This document shows, one piece after another, positions 37,230 to 46,051 of a stretch of DNA of 64,000 nt; positions within the stretch are counted from its first letter, which is position 1, and every line of letters begins with the position of its first letter. A model generated the notes under the pieces. The model ran no database searches. It was not told where the DNA came from and was given only the letters and a program-made list of their open reading frames with translations. Made by a program: the position numbers and the translations under genes. This DNA comes from Anaeromonas frigoriresistens (GTDB lineage: Bacteria; Bacillota; Clostridia; Tissierellales; SIT17). The DNA lies in assembly GCF_016820655.1 (NCBI RefSeq), contig NZ_WSFT01000005.1:1-64000 (forward strand). The letters run 5' to 3'.

Positions 37230-38291
37230 ATGAAAAAAATATTGATCATATTATTTTTAGTAATAGTATTAGTTGGAAGTGTTGGTTGTAATAATGATGA
37301 AGATACTAATCAACAAGAACCAAATAATAATCAATCAGAAGAAGAGCAAAAGGATAATGAAGAAAATAACAACAATGATAAAGACAAGTCAAGTGCTATA
37401 ACATCGCCACTAAGCGGAATAAACACTGAAGAAAGCAAAATAAATAGAAGACCAGTAGCTATAATGTTTGATAACCATAAAAATGCCAGATGGCAATCTG
37501 GGTTAAGTGAAGCTGAAATAGCATATGAATATTTAGTTGAGGGTAAAATAACTAGGTATATGGGAATTTACTTGATAAATGATCCAGAAGTAATAGGACC
37601 ACTTAGAAGTGCTAGACCATATTACTTATCTTCCCTTTTAGAATATGATGCTATTTATGCCCATGCTGGAGGAAGTCCTCAAGCTAAAGAAGAAATAAGA
37701 GAATTGGGGATTGCTGATGTAGATGCAATTGGTGCTGCAGGATCTGTTTTTTATAGAAACAATGATGTAGGTAAAAAAGCTCCTCATAACTTATATACTT
37801 CTATGGAATCAATAAGAGAATATGCAGAAAACAAAGATTTTAATAAGGAAGCTGAATTTAACTCCTTTTCTTTTAATAAGGAAGGTAAAGATATCGATGG
37901 AGATGTAGCAAAAGATATATCCATACATTATGATTCTGATAATATTACTAGTTATAAGTATGATGAGGAATTAAGCCTATATATGCGATACAAAGATGGC
38001 GAAAAACATCTAGATGAATATGATAATACTATATTAACATCTACTAATATAATCATCCAAGAAGCTAAAACACAAGTTTTAGATGATCAAGGAAGATTAC
38101 AAATAGACATAGTAGGTAAAGGTAAAGGAACTTATATAACAAGAGGTAAATATATAAATATAACTTGGGAAAAGACCTCAAGGGAATCTAAAACTAAGTA
38201 TTATGATGAAGACGTAAAGGAAATAATACTTAACCCAGGGATTACATGGATACAAGTAACTCCAATCAACCCAAAAGTAGAAATTTCATAA
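37230..38291 (+). CDS. DUF3048 lipoprotein (YerB-like)
   Basis: Predicted lipoprotein of 353 residues. The signal peptide ends with a lipobox VGSVGC (Cys20), then an Asn/Glu-rich linker (about 22-60), then the DUF3048 domain starting near INRRPVAIMFDNHKNARWQSGLSEAEI. Function is not established; B. subtilis YerB is the nearest named member. The ATG at 37230 is chosen for the signal peptide and GGGGGTATG site. Confidence 0.88.
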   Translation: MKKILIILFLVIVLVGSVGCNNDEDTNQQEPNNNQSEEEQKDNEENNNNDKDKSSAITSPLSGINTEESKINRRPVAIMFDNHKNARWQSGLSEAEIAYEYLVEGKITRYMGIYLINDPEVIGPLRSARPYYLSSLLEYDAIYAHAGGSPQAKEEIRELGIADVDAIGAAGSVFYRNNDVGKKAPHNLYTSMESIREYAENKDFNKEAEFNSFSFNKEGKDIDGDVAKDISIHYDSDNITSYKYDEELSLYMRYKDGEKHLDEYDNTILTSTNIIIQEAKTQVLDDQGRLQIDIVGKGKGTYITRGKYINITWEKTSRESKTKYYDEDVKEIILNPGITWIQVTPINPKVEIS

Positions 38292-38307
38292 AATAGGTGG
38301 TGTCATA

Positions 38308-38733
38308 ATGAAAAAAGATGAATTAATAAAAGCAGCATTAGAATCAAAAAAGATGGCTTATGTACCTTATTCTGGGTTTAGAGTAGGAGCAGCTCTACTA
38401 ACTGAGGATGACAAAATATATACTGGTTGCAATATAGAATCCGCTAGTTATACACCAACTAACTGTGCTGAAAGAACAGCAATTTTTAAAGCAGTTTCAG
38501 AAGGAGATATGGATTTTAAAGCAATAGCAATAACAGGAGATTCAGAATACACTTTTCCCTGTGGAGTATGTAGGCAAGTAATGAGAGAATTTTCCCATGA
38601 TTTGAAAATATATATAGTTAAGAATGAAAAAGAATACAAAGAATTCACCCTAAAAGAATTATTACCATATAGTTTTGGGCCAGAAGATCTAATAGAAGAT
38701 AAAACAAAGGATGATAAAAATGAAAAAATTTAA
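38308..38733 (+). CDS. cdd: Cytidine deaminase
   Basis: Tetrameric-type cytidine deaminase of 141 residues in pyrimidine salvage. The zinc site is formed by Cys in TNCAERTA, with the proton-shuttle Glu next to it, and by the pair in PCGVCRQVMREF. The substrate block is YVPYSGFRVGAALL. The C-terminus overlaps the era start, as in B. subtilis cdd-era. Confidence 0.96.
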   Translation: MKKDELIKAALESKKMAYVPYSGFRVGAALLTEDDKIYTGCNIESASYTPTNCAERTAIFKAVSEGDMDFKAIAITGDSEYTFPCGVCRQVMREFSHDLKIYIVKNEKEYKEFTLKELLPYSFGPEDLIEDKTKDDKNEKI

Positions 38734-39613
38734 GTCAGGATTTATAACAATAATAGGAAGACCAAATGTAGGAAAGTCTACATTATTAAACCATATAATA
38801 GGGGAAAAGATATCTATCATATCAGATAAGCCTCAAACAACAAGAAATAAGATACAAACAATTCATACTACAGATAATAGTCAAATGATATTTGTTGATA
38901 CTCCAGGAATACATAAACCTAAAAATAAATTAGATGAATTTATGAGTAAAGAAATATCATTGGCATTACAAGATATGGATGTATTGATTTGGGTTGTAGA
39001 TGAAAGTTTAGAAATGGGGCCAGGAGATTCAAGAATACTAGAATCTCTTAACAATATAAAAATACCTAAAATACTAGTAATAAATAAGATGGATAAATTA
39101 TCAAAGGATGAAGTAAATAAAATAATAGAAAAATATAAAAAAAGACATGATTTTGCAGATATAGTACCTATTTCAGCGATAAATGGGAAGAATATAGATA
39201 AATTAATGAAAAAAATAGAAAGTCTGCTACCAGAAGGTCCTAAATATTTCCCAGAGGATATGATAACAGACCAACCAGAAAGAATTATAGTAGCTGAAAT
39301 TGTTAGAGAAAAAACTCTTAGATACTTAGAACAAGAAGTTCCCCATGGAATAGCAGTTGATACCACAATGATGAAAGAAAGACCAGACAAAGATTTGATT
39401 GATCTTCATGCTACAATTTATTGTGAGAAAGACTCTCATAAGGGTATAATCATTGGTAAAGGTGGGAGAAAGCTAAAAGGAATAGGGAAAAGTGCTAGGG
39501 AAGACATTGAAAGATTCCTAGGAGTTAAAGTTAACTTACAACTCTGGGTAAAAGTCAATAAAAACTGGAGAGAAAAAGAAAATTTAGTAAAACGTATGGG
39601 TTATAAACAATAG
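38720..39613 (+). CDS. era: GTPase Era (16S rRNA/30S assembly)
   Basis: Ribosome-assembly GTPase of 297 residues that binds the 3' end of 16S rRNA. The G motifs are GRPNVGKSTLLNH, DTPGIHKPK and NKMDKL. The C-terminal KH domain contains IIGKGGRKLKGIGKSAREDIERFLG. The start at 38720 is set by AAAGGATG; an in-frame ATG at 38711 overlaps that site. It overlaps the 3' end of cdd by 14 bases. Confidence 0.97.
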   Translation: MKKFKSGFITIIGRPNVGKSTLLNHIIGEKISIISDKPQTTRNKIQTIHTTDNSQMIFVDTPGIHKPKNKLDEFMSKEISLALQDMDVLIWVVDESLEMGPGDSRILESLNNIKIPKILVINKMDKLSKDEVNKIIEKYKKRHDFADIVPISAINGKNIDKLMKKIESLLPEGPKYFPEDMITDQPERIIVAEIVREKTLRYLEQEVPHGIAVDTTMMKERPDKDLIDLHATIYCEKDSHKGIIIGKGGRKLKGIGKSAREDIERFLGVKVNLQLWVKVNKNWREKENLVKRMGYKQ

Positions 39614-39709
39614 ATAGAAGGCATTATTTTTAATTTACACTATTTGTAAAGTATAATTCATTTCTTTCACCGTAAACTAAATATATATTATATATATGGG
39701 AGGATGGCT

Positions 39710-39850
39710 ATGTTAAGAAATGACATGTGGAAAATATTTGAAGCAACAGGGAAAATAGATGACTATTTATATTGTATAGATGCAATTAATGATAATGAAA
39801 TGAAAGATACAGAAAGTGATAATGAGGAACCTTCTGATATCCAAAGTTAG
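39710..39850 (+). CDS. yqzL: YqzL-family small protein
   Basis: Short gene of 46 residues with a good GGGAGGATG ribosome site. The N-terminus MLRNDMWKIFEATGKIDDYL matches the YqzL pattern (Met-Leu, Trp-Lys-x-Phe, Thr-Gly-x-Ile-Asp-x-Tyr-Leu), followed by an acidic, polar tail. In B. subtilis yqzL also lies exactly between era and recO. Function unknown. It is easily missed because of its size. Confidence 0.85.
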   Translation: MLRNDMWKIFEATGKIDDYLYCIDAINDNEMKDTESDNEEPSDIQS

Positions 39851-39864
39851 TTAGAGGTGAATTA

Positions 39865-40608
39865 ATGTTATATAAACTTCAGGGGATAGTATTAAAAGGG
39901 ACTAAGCTTAATGATTCTGATAAGATAATAACAATATTTACAAAGGAACAAGGTAAAGTTCAAGCTGTAGCAAAGGGTGTTAGAAATCCTAAAAGTAAAC
40001 TAGTTGGTTCAACAGAAACCTTTAGTTTAAGCGATTTTGTATTATATAAAGGGAAAAATCTCTACAATGTAAATCAAGGGGATGTAATAGATTCGTATTA
40101 TCCTTTAAGAGAAGACCTTAAAAAACTAGCATATGCTTCGTATATTGTAGAGTTAGTAAATAGTGGAGTTGTAGAAGAAGAATCTAACACCAAAATATTT
40201 GGCTTATTAGTTAAAACATTAAATTTAATAATGAAGGAAACTAAATACAGACAAATAGTTCGAGCTTTTGAACTAAAGTTTATTAGTTACTTAGGCTATA
40301 GACCACATTTAATAAATTGTGTTAATTGTCATGAAGATTTAAATGATAATATCAAGTTCAGCATAAATCACAGTGGAGTATTATGCGAAAAATGTAGAGG
40401 TATTGATAGATATGGTAATAATATCAATATAGAGATTGCCAATATAATGAAATTTCTTTTGTTTAGCTCTTTCGAGAATATACTTGAAATCGAAATAGAA
40501 GATAATATTCTAAAAAAGATAGAAAATATACTCAGTTTGTATATATCTAAAAATATTGATAAAACCTACTTCAATTCACTAAAATTTATAAATGCTGTAG
40601 AAGATTAA
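39865..40608 (+). CDS. recO: DNA repair protein RecO
   Basis: RecO of 247 residues, which loads RecA at single-strand gaps with RecF and RecR. The N-terminal OB fold has GIVLKGTKLNDSDKIITIFTKEQGKV, and a helical domain follows. A zinc site of the CxxC type is visible in CVNCHEDL and CEKCRG (about 152-180). The era-yqzL-recO order is conserved. Confidence 0.95.
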   Translation: MLYKLQGIVLKGTKLNDSDKIITIFTKEQGKVQAVAKGVRNPKSKLVGSTETFSLSDFVLYKGKNLYNVNQGDVIDSYYPLREDLKKLAYASYIVELVNSGVVEEESNTKIFGLLVKTLNLIMKETKYRQIVRAFELKFISYLGYRPHLINCVNCHEDLNDNIKFSINHSGVLCEKCRGIDRYGNNINIEIANIMKFLLFSSFENILEIEIEDNILKKIENILSLYISKNIDKTYFNSLKFINAVED

Positions 40609-40623
40609 TATGGAGGTGTAAAT

Positions 40624-41136
40624 ATGGATATAAGTTTAGAAAAAATCGACACTATTAGAGAACGGACTGGAGCAAGCTATAAAGAGGCTAAAGAAATCCT
40701 AGAAAAACACAATGGAGATATTGTAGAGGCACTAATTGATATTGAGAATAATGATAAAGGAAGTAACTTTAATATCAATCAAACAAGTGAAGAGGTAATC
40801 TCTAAATTAAAAGAGATAGTTAAAAAGGGAAATATCACAAAAATAATACTTAAAAAAGACGGGGAAGTTATTATGAATATTCCTGTTACTGCAGGAGCCA
40901 TAGGAGCAGTATTAGCTCCTCAACTATCAGCTATAGGTATTGCTGCTGCAATGATTTCAAGAACTACAATTGAAATTGTCAAAGAAGATGGCGAAGTGGT
41001 GAACTTAAATGAGATGGCAGGGAAAACAGTAGATAAAATTATGAGAAGAAATAAGGACACATCTACTAGTGAATATACAGAAGATTATATGAATGCAGAA
41101 GATTATACTAAAGATAATGATGATAATAAGATTTAA
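40624..41136 (+). CDS. DUF4342 protein with UBA-like N-terminus
   Basis: Protein of 170 residues. The N-terminal UBA/TS-N-like helices (about 1-42) are followed by a DUF4342 region with KEIVKKGNITKIILKKDGEVIMNIPVT and a hydrophobic stretch (about 93-116). The C-terminus is polar and repeats EDYTKD/EDYMNAED-like acidic segments. No function is known. It is tightly spaced behind recO. Confidence 0.8.
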   Translation: MDISLEKIDTIRERTGASYKEAKEILEKHNGDIVEALIDIENNDKGSNFNINQTSEEVISKLKEIVKKGNITKIILKKDGEVIMNIPVTAGAIGAVLAPQLSAIGIAAAMISRTTIEIVKEDGEVVNLNEMAGKTVDKIMRRNKDTSTSEYTEDYMNAEDYTKDNDDNKI

Positions 41137-41138
41137 TG

Positions 41139-41167
41139 TTGACAATTCAATGATTATTTGCTAAATT
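41139..41167 (+). promoter_or_regulatory. Sigma-A promoter of the glyQS T-box leader
   Basis: TTGACA (41139-41144), a 17-base spacer and TAAATT (41162-41167). It starts right after the previous stop codon and just before the T-box stem I. Confidence 0.82.
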
Positions 41168-41184
41168 AGTTATATATAACACTT

Positions 41185-41371
41185 ATTGCTGTGATAAAGA
41201 GTAGTAGACTAATACTATCATTTTAGCGAGTCAGGGAAGGTGTGAGCCTGATATGATAAGTTTTTCGAAGGCACTTTGGAGCAATCTTATTAAGTGGGTA
41301 CTTAGGTACCAAATAGGGTGGAACCGCGGAAGTAACCTTTCGTCCCTATATAGGGATGAAGGGTTTTTTTA
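41185..41371 (+). ncRNA. T-box riboswitch sensing tRNA-Gly
   Basis: Stem I is closed by ATTGCT (41185-41190) with AGCAAT (41280-41285). The S-turn GAA is followed by the probable specifier GGC at 41270-41272, the glycine codon. The T-box sequence AGGGTGGAACCGCGG lies at 41315-41329, whose TGGAA bulge pairs with the NCCA end of uncharged tRNA. Uncharged tRNA-Gly would stabilise the antiterminator and let transcription enter glyQS. Confidence 0.95.
41334..41371 (+). terminator. T-box intrinsic terminator
   Basis: The hairpin of ACCTTTCGTCCCTA with TAGGGATGAAGGGT is followed by a T run. Its 5' arm follows the T-box sequence at once, so the antiterminator is mutually exclusive with it. Confidence 0.92.
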
Positions 41372-41404
41372 TGTCTAATAAATGTAGACAAAGGAGGAGA
41401 AAAA

Positions 41405-42280
41405 ATGTATTTACAAGATCTTATTATGAAATTACAACAGTATTGGGGTGAAAAAGGCTGCGTAATAATGCAATCCTATGATGTGGAAAAGGGTGCAGGA
41501 ACTATGAACCCAAATACTTTTTTAAGAGCATTAGGTCCAGAGCCTTGGAAAGTAGTATATGTAGAACCCTCTAGAAGGCCAACCGATGCAAGATATGGAG
41601 AAAATCCAAATAGAGTATATCAGCATCATCAAATGCAGGTAATAATTAAACCATCTCCAGATAATATTCAAGAATTATACCTAGAGAGTTTAGAAGCTAT
41701 TGGTATAGATCCATTAAAACATGATATTAGATTTGTAGAGGATAACTGGGAAGCTCCTACTTTAGGTGCATGGGGTCTAGGTTGGGAAGTTTGGTTAGAT
41801 GGAATGGAGATAACTCAATTTACTTATTTTCAACAGGTAGGTGGACTTAATTGTCAATTAGAATCAGCAGAGCTAACCTATGGATTAGAAAGAATAGCTA
41901 TGTACTTACAAGATGTAGATAATATATTTGATATTCAATGGACAAAAGATATAAAATATGGTGAGATATTTAAACAAGCTGAATATGAGCATTCAGTATA
42001 TAGTTTTGATAAAGCAGAAAAAGATATGCTATTTGATTTATTTGAAACATATGAAAAGGAAGCAGCAAGGTTAATAGCAGAAGATTTAGTATATCCAGCA
42101 TATGATTATGTATTAAAGTGTTCCCATACTTTTAACATTTTAGATGCTAGAGGTGCCATCAGTGTTACAGAAAGAACAAGTTTTATCGGCAAAGTTAGAA
42201 ACCTAGCTAAATTAATAGCTTCTAAATATGTAGAAAAGAGAGAAAAACTAGAATTCCCATTATTAAAGGAGGGAAGATAA
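41405..42280 (+). CDS. glyQ: Glycyl-tRNA synthetase alpha subunit
   Basis: Class II synthetase alpha subunit of 291 residues in the alpha2beta2 enzyme; it carries the glycine-adenylation site. Blocks include [40 protein letters not shown] and [20 protein letters not shown]. The stop overlaps the glyS start by one base (TAATG). Expression is controlled by the upstream T-box. Confidence 0.98.
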   Translation: MYLQDLIMKLQQYWGEKGCVIMQSYDVEKGAGTMNPNTFLRALGPEPWKVVYVEPSRRPTDARYGENPNRVYQHHQMQVIIKPSPDNIQELYLESLEAIGIDPLKHDIRFVEDNWEAPTLGAWGLGWEVWLDGMEITQFTYFQQVGGLNCQLESAELTYGLERIAMYLQDVDNIFDIQWTKDIKYGEIFKQAEYEHSVYSFDKAEKDMLFDLFETYEKEAARLIAEDLVYPAYDYVLKCSHTFNILDARGAISVTERTSFIGKVRNLAKLIASKYVEKREKLEFPLLKEGR

Positions 42281-44358
42281 TGAGTAAATATCTTTTAGAA
42301 ATAGGAACGGAAGAAATACCCTATAGATTTATGGAAGATGCTTTAAATCAGATGAAAAACAACATGGAAAAAATCCTTGATGAAAATAGAATAAGCTATG
42401 AAAATGTATATACTTATGGAACCCCAAGAAGACTTGTAGTTTTAGTTGAAGGGATTAATAGATTACAAGAAGATTTAGCAGAGATGGTAAAAGGACCTTC
42501 AAAAAGAATAGCATACAATGATTCTATGGAACCTTCAAAGGCCTTATTAGGATTTGCAAGAGGACAGGGAGTAGACATAGAAAATATCATTATAAAAGAA
42601 TTTAATGGTGAAGAATATGTATATGCCAATAAAGAAGTCAAAGGTATAGAGACTACTAAAATATTAACAAAACATATCCCAGATTACATTAAGAATATTC
42701 ATTTCCCTAAACCTATGAGATGGGGAGGAAAGAATATTAAATTTGCACGACCTATAAGGTGGCTAATATCTTTATTAGATAATGAGATAGTAGAATTTGA
42801 ATTAGAAGGTTTGGTTCCATCAAACAAAACAAGAGGTCATAGATTCTTAGGATCAGATAACATAACTATAGAAAATGTGGAGGAATACTTCACAAAACTT
42901 AAAGAAAACTTTGTGATAGTAGATGGAGAGAAAAGAAAAGAATTAATAAAAACTGGTTGTGAAAAGTTAGCTAAAGAAAAAGGTGGAAACTTACTAAAGG
43001 ACGATGAGTTATTAAATCAATTAACATATATAGTAGAATATCCAACTCCTTTAATTGGAAGAATTAAAGAAGAATATCTTCAATTGCCTAAGGAAGCTAT
43101 AATAACACCAATGAAAGAACATCAAAGATATTTTCCAGTAGTAGATGATAACAATAAATTAATGCCATACTTTATTGCTGTTAGAAATGGAAACAAAGAG
43201 CATTTAGATACTGTTACTAAAGGTAATGAAAAAGTATTAGATGCTAGACTGGAAGATGCTAAATTCTTCTATAACGAAGATTTAAAAGGTAATTTAGAAA
43301 GTTATGTAGATAACCTAAAGACTATAGTATATCAAGAAAAACTTGGAACACTATATGATAAGACTAAAAGAGTAAATGAACTATCTATAGAGATTGCTAA
43401 AGGCCTTGAATTAGGAGATGAAACAGAAGAAAATATAGATAGAGCTAGTAATTTAGCTAAGGCTGATTTAGTTACTAAAATGGTAAACGAGTTCACAGAG
43501 TTACAAGGTATAATGGGTAGAGAATATGCAATGAAATCTGGTGAAAACGAAATTGTAAGTTTAGCCATATATGAACATTATCTTCCTAGATTTGCTGAAG
43601 ATGAATTACCAACCACTACAGCTGGAGCAGTTATAAGTATAGCTGATAAACTAGACACTATCTGTGGATGCTTTGCTATAGGAATACAACCTACTGGTAG
43701 TCAAGATCCTTATGGATTACGAAGACAGGCATTAGGTATCATTAATATAATTCTAAACAAAAACTTAGATTTATCATTAAATGAATATATAGAGACTTCA
43801 TTAAGAATATATATTGAGAATGAGTTATACTTTGATTTTGATAAAATCAAAACTCAAATAGTAGAATTCTTTAATGGAAGAATGAAAAATATGTTTATAG
43901 ACAAGGGTATAAGATACGATGTGGTAGATGCAGTACAAAGTACCGGCAATGATAATATCACTGACCTTGTTATTAGGCTAGAAGAATTAAACAAATGGGT
44001 TGAAAAAGAAGAATTGAATGAGATATTAGCAGCCTTTAATAGGGTTATAAAGATAGCAGAAAAAGCTGAAAGTGATGAAATCATAAGAGATCTATTACAA
44101 GAGGAAGAAGAAATTCAATTGTATAAGGTATATAGAGAGATTAAAGATGAAGTTCATGACTTTATACAAGTTAAAGAATATGATAAAGCACTAGATAAAG
44201 TAGTATATTTACGAAAACCTATAGATGAGTTCTTTGACAATGTGATGGTAATGGTAGATGATGAAGAACTTAAAAGAAATAGACTTGCCCTGATAAAAAA
44301 CATCTCAAATATAATGCTTCAAATATGTGATTTATCAAAGATCTCAAACAAGGGTTAA
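42280..44358 (+). CDS. glyS: Glycyl-tRNA synthetase beta subunit
   Basis: Beta subunit of 692 residues that recognises tRNA-Gly. The N-terminus YLLEIGTEEIPYRFMEDAL, central FPKPMRWGG...FARPIRWL and DPYGLRRQALGIINI in the HD-like region are typical. It is translationally coupled to glyQ through the one-base overlap. Confidence 0.98.
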   Translation: MSKYLLEIGTEEIPYRFMEDALNQMKNNMEKILDENRISYENVYTYGTPRRLVVLVEGINRLQEDLAEMVKGPSKRIAYNDSMEPSKALLGFARGQGVDIENIIIKEFNGEEYVYANKEVKGIETTKILTKHIPDYIKNIHFPKPMRWGGKNIKFARPIRWLISLLDNEIVEFELEGLVPSNKTRGHRFLGSDNITIENVEEYFTKLKENFVIVDGEKRKELIKTGCEKLAKEKGGNLLKDDELLNQLTYIVEYPTPLIGRIKEEYLQLPKEAIITPMKEHQRYFPVVDDNNKLMPYFIAVRNGNKEHLDTVTKGNEKVLDARLEDAKFFYNEDLKGNLESYVDNLKTIVYQEKLGTLYDKTKRVNELSIEIAKGLELGDETEENIDRASNLAKADLVTKMVNEFTELQGIMGREYAMKSGENEIVSLAIYEHYLPRFAEDELPTTTAGAVISIADKLDTICGCFAIGIQPTGSQDPYGLRRQALGIINIILNKNLDLSLNEYIETSLRIYIENELYFDFDKIKTQIVEFFNGRMKNMFIDKGIRYDVVDAVQSTGNDNITDLVIRLEELNKWVEKEELNEILAAFNRVIKIAEKAESDEIIRDLLQEEEEIQLYKVYREIKDEVHDFIQVKEYDKALDKVVYLRKPIDEFFDNVMVMVDDEELKRNRLALIKNISNIMLQICDLSKISNKG

Positions 44359-44385
44359 TTAAAAAAAGTAAAGAGATATAAAGGG

Positions 44386-45030
44386 GTGAGAAATATCCAG
44401 CTGACAAAAAGACAGGAAAAAATAATAGAAATAGTAAAAGAAAATGAACCTATTACTAGTGAAGCTATAGCAAAACAATTAAAATTAACTAGAGCAACAC
44501 TAAGACCCGATCTATCTATCCTTACTATGAGTGGCATACTTGATGCTAGACCTAAAGTGGGTTACTTTTATTCTGGTAAATCAGATATAAATGTTTTTAG
44601 AGATAAAATACAATCTATAAAAGTAGAAGATATCAAATCTTTACCTACAATTATTGATGAAGAGACTTCAGTGTATGATGCTATAGTAACTTTATTTCTA
44701 GATGATGTAGGGAGTATATTTGTTACATCTAATGATTGTCTTACTGGAATAATCTCTAGAAAAGATATGTTAAAAAGTGCCATTGGTAATATAGATATAA
44801 ATAAAGTACCTGTAGCTGTGATAATGACAAGAATGCCCAATGTAATATACTTAGAAGAAAAGGAATCAATACTAGAAGCAGCTATTAAAATAATTGAACA
44901 TGAAGTAGATAGCCTCCCAATAGTAGAGAAACATAAGGATGACTTAGGGGAGGAACAATTAAAAGTTATAGGTAAGATTTCTAAAACCAATATTACTAAA
45001 TTGTTTGTAGACTTAGGTATAGAAGATTAG
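44386..45030 (+). CDS. ccpN: CcpN-like transcriptional repressor (HTH plus two CBS domains)
   Basis: Regulator of 214 residues. The N-terminal winged helix (about 1-62) reads LTRATLRPDLSILTMSGILDARPKVGYF, closely matching the CcpN/YqzB pattern. Two CBS domains (about 75-135 and 145-210) probably sense nucleotides. In B. subtilis CcpN represses gluconeogenic genes, and yqfL follows it. The GTG at 44386 is chosen from the family N-terminus, although the ribosome site before it is weak. Confidence 0.9.
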   Translation: MRNIQLTKRQEKIIEIVKENEPITSEAIAKQLKLTRATLRPDLSILTMSGILDARPKVGYFYSGKSDINVFRDKIQSIKVEDIKSLPTIIDEETSVYDAIVTLFLDDVGSIFVTSNDCLTGIISRKDMLKSAIGNIDINKVPVAVIMTRMPNVIYLEEKESILEAAIKIIEHEVDSLPIVEKHKDDLGEEQLKVIGKISKTNITKLFVDLGIED

Positions 45031-45040
45031 GGGGTATTTT

Positions 45041-45859
45041 ATGGATAAATTAATGGTAGCTTACGTGTTATCTGATTCTATTGGAGAAACAGGAGAAGAA
45101 GTAGCTCAAGCAGCTGTTAGCCAATTCAACTCTGGAGAATATGAGATAAGAAGATTCCCATATATCACTGAAGAGAGTCAGATAATCGAAATATTAGAAG
45201 AGGCAAAACAAGAAAACTGTATAATATTATTTACAATAGTAATTGAGAGCCTTCGTAAGTTTCTAATAAATAAATCAAAAGAATATGGTATTCAATCTAT
45301 AGATATATTAGAACCAATACTGAATGCTATACAAAAGGTAGTAGGATTTGAACCCAAAAGAGAGCCAGGTTTGATAAGGAAATTAGATGAAAACTATTTT
45401 AGAAAAGTTGCAGCTGTAGAGTTTGCAGTGAAATATGATGATGGCAAGGATACTAGAGGTATTAAGAAAGCAGATATAGTGCTTATTGGAGTTTCTAGAA
45501 CATCAAAAACACCCCTAAGTATGTATTTAGCCCATAAAAATGTAAAGGTAGCTAATATTCCTTTATTACCTGAAGTTAAACCACCAAAGGAATTATATGA
45601 AATTGATCCTAGAAAAATCATGGGATTAACTGCAAATCCAATTAAGCTTAACGAAATTAGACAGGAAAGATTAAAAGCATTAGGGTTAGGTAATACCGCT
45701 AATTATGCAAGCATGGAGAGAATATTAAGAGAGATTGAATATGCAGAAGAACTTATGAAAGATTTAGGTTGTGAAGTTATAGATGTATCTAATAAAGCAG
45801 TAGAAGAGACAGCTGGAGTTATACAGGAGCTTATGAGAATAAACCACATGAAAGATTAA
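45041..45859 (+). CDS. PPDK/PEP synthase regulatory protein (DUF299 kinase/phosphorylase, YqfL-like)
   Basis: Bifunctional regulator of 272 residues that phosphorylates and dephosphorylates pyruvate phosphate dikinase or PEP synthase. The N-terminus VLSDSIGETGEEVAQAAVSQF is typical of the family. The nucleotide loop is GVSRTSKTPLSMYLAHKN. It follows ccpN by 10 bases, and the pair links transcription and enzyme control around PEP and pyruvate. The PPDK gene itself is not in the window. Confidence 0.93.
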   Translation: MDKLMVAYVLSDSIGETGEEVAQAAVSQFNSGEYEIRRFPYITEESQIIEILEEAKQENCIILFTIVIESLRKFLINKSKEYGIQSIDILEPILNAIQKVVGFEPKREPGLIRKLDENYFRKVAAVEFAVKYDDGKDTRGIKKADIVLIGVSRTSKTPLSMYLAHKNVKVANIPLLPEVKPPKELYEIDPRKIMGLTANPIKLNEIRQERLKALGLGNTANYASMERILREIEYAEELMKDLGCEVIDVSNKAVEETAGVIQELMRINHMKD

Positions 45860-45886
45860 AGAGGGGGATCCCCTCTTTAATCTTTT
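45851..45886 (+). terminator. Terminator after the ccpN unit
   Basis: A 16-bp stem AAAGATTAAAGAGGGG / CCCCTCTTTAATCTTT has a GAT loop. It overlaps the last two codons and stop of the upstream gene. Confidence 0.92.
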
Positions 45887-45919
45887 GTAAAGGCTATATT
45901 TGATTAAGAGGGATATAAA

Positions 45920-46030
45920 TTGGTTATAGTTATATATATAAATAATTTTAAAAAACTACAATTCTAAGAAGGAATTAAACATACATTTATTGTATATAGA
46001 ATATAATAGTTTTAAACCAACTATAACCAA
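45920..46030. repeat. Long-range 12-bp inverted repeat around the dgt leader
   Basis: TTGGTTATAGTT at 45920-45931 is the exact reverse complement of AACTATAACCAA at 46019-46030. The 87 bases between contain a TATAAT at 46002-46007. It may be a pair of regulator sites or the base of a leader structure; nothing known matches it. Confidence 0.6.
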
Positions 46031-46051
46031 AGTATGAAAGAAGGGATATCC

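Noticed and set aside
46034-46051. Upstream ATG for the dGTPase-like gene
   Set aside because: No ribosome site precedes it; the TTG at 46052 has AGAAGGGAT at the right distance and gives the family N-terminus.
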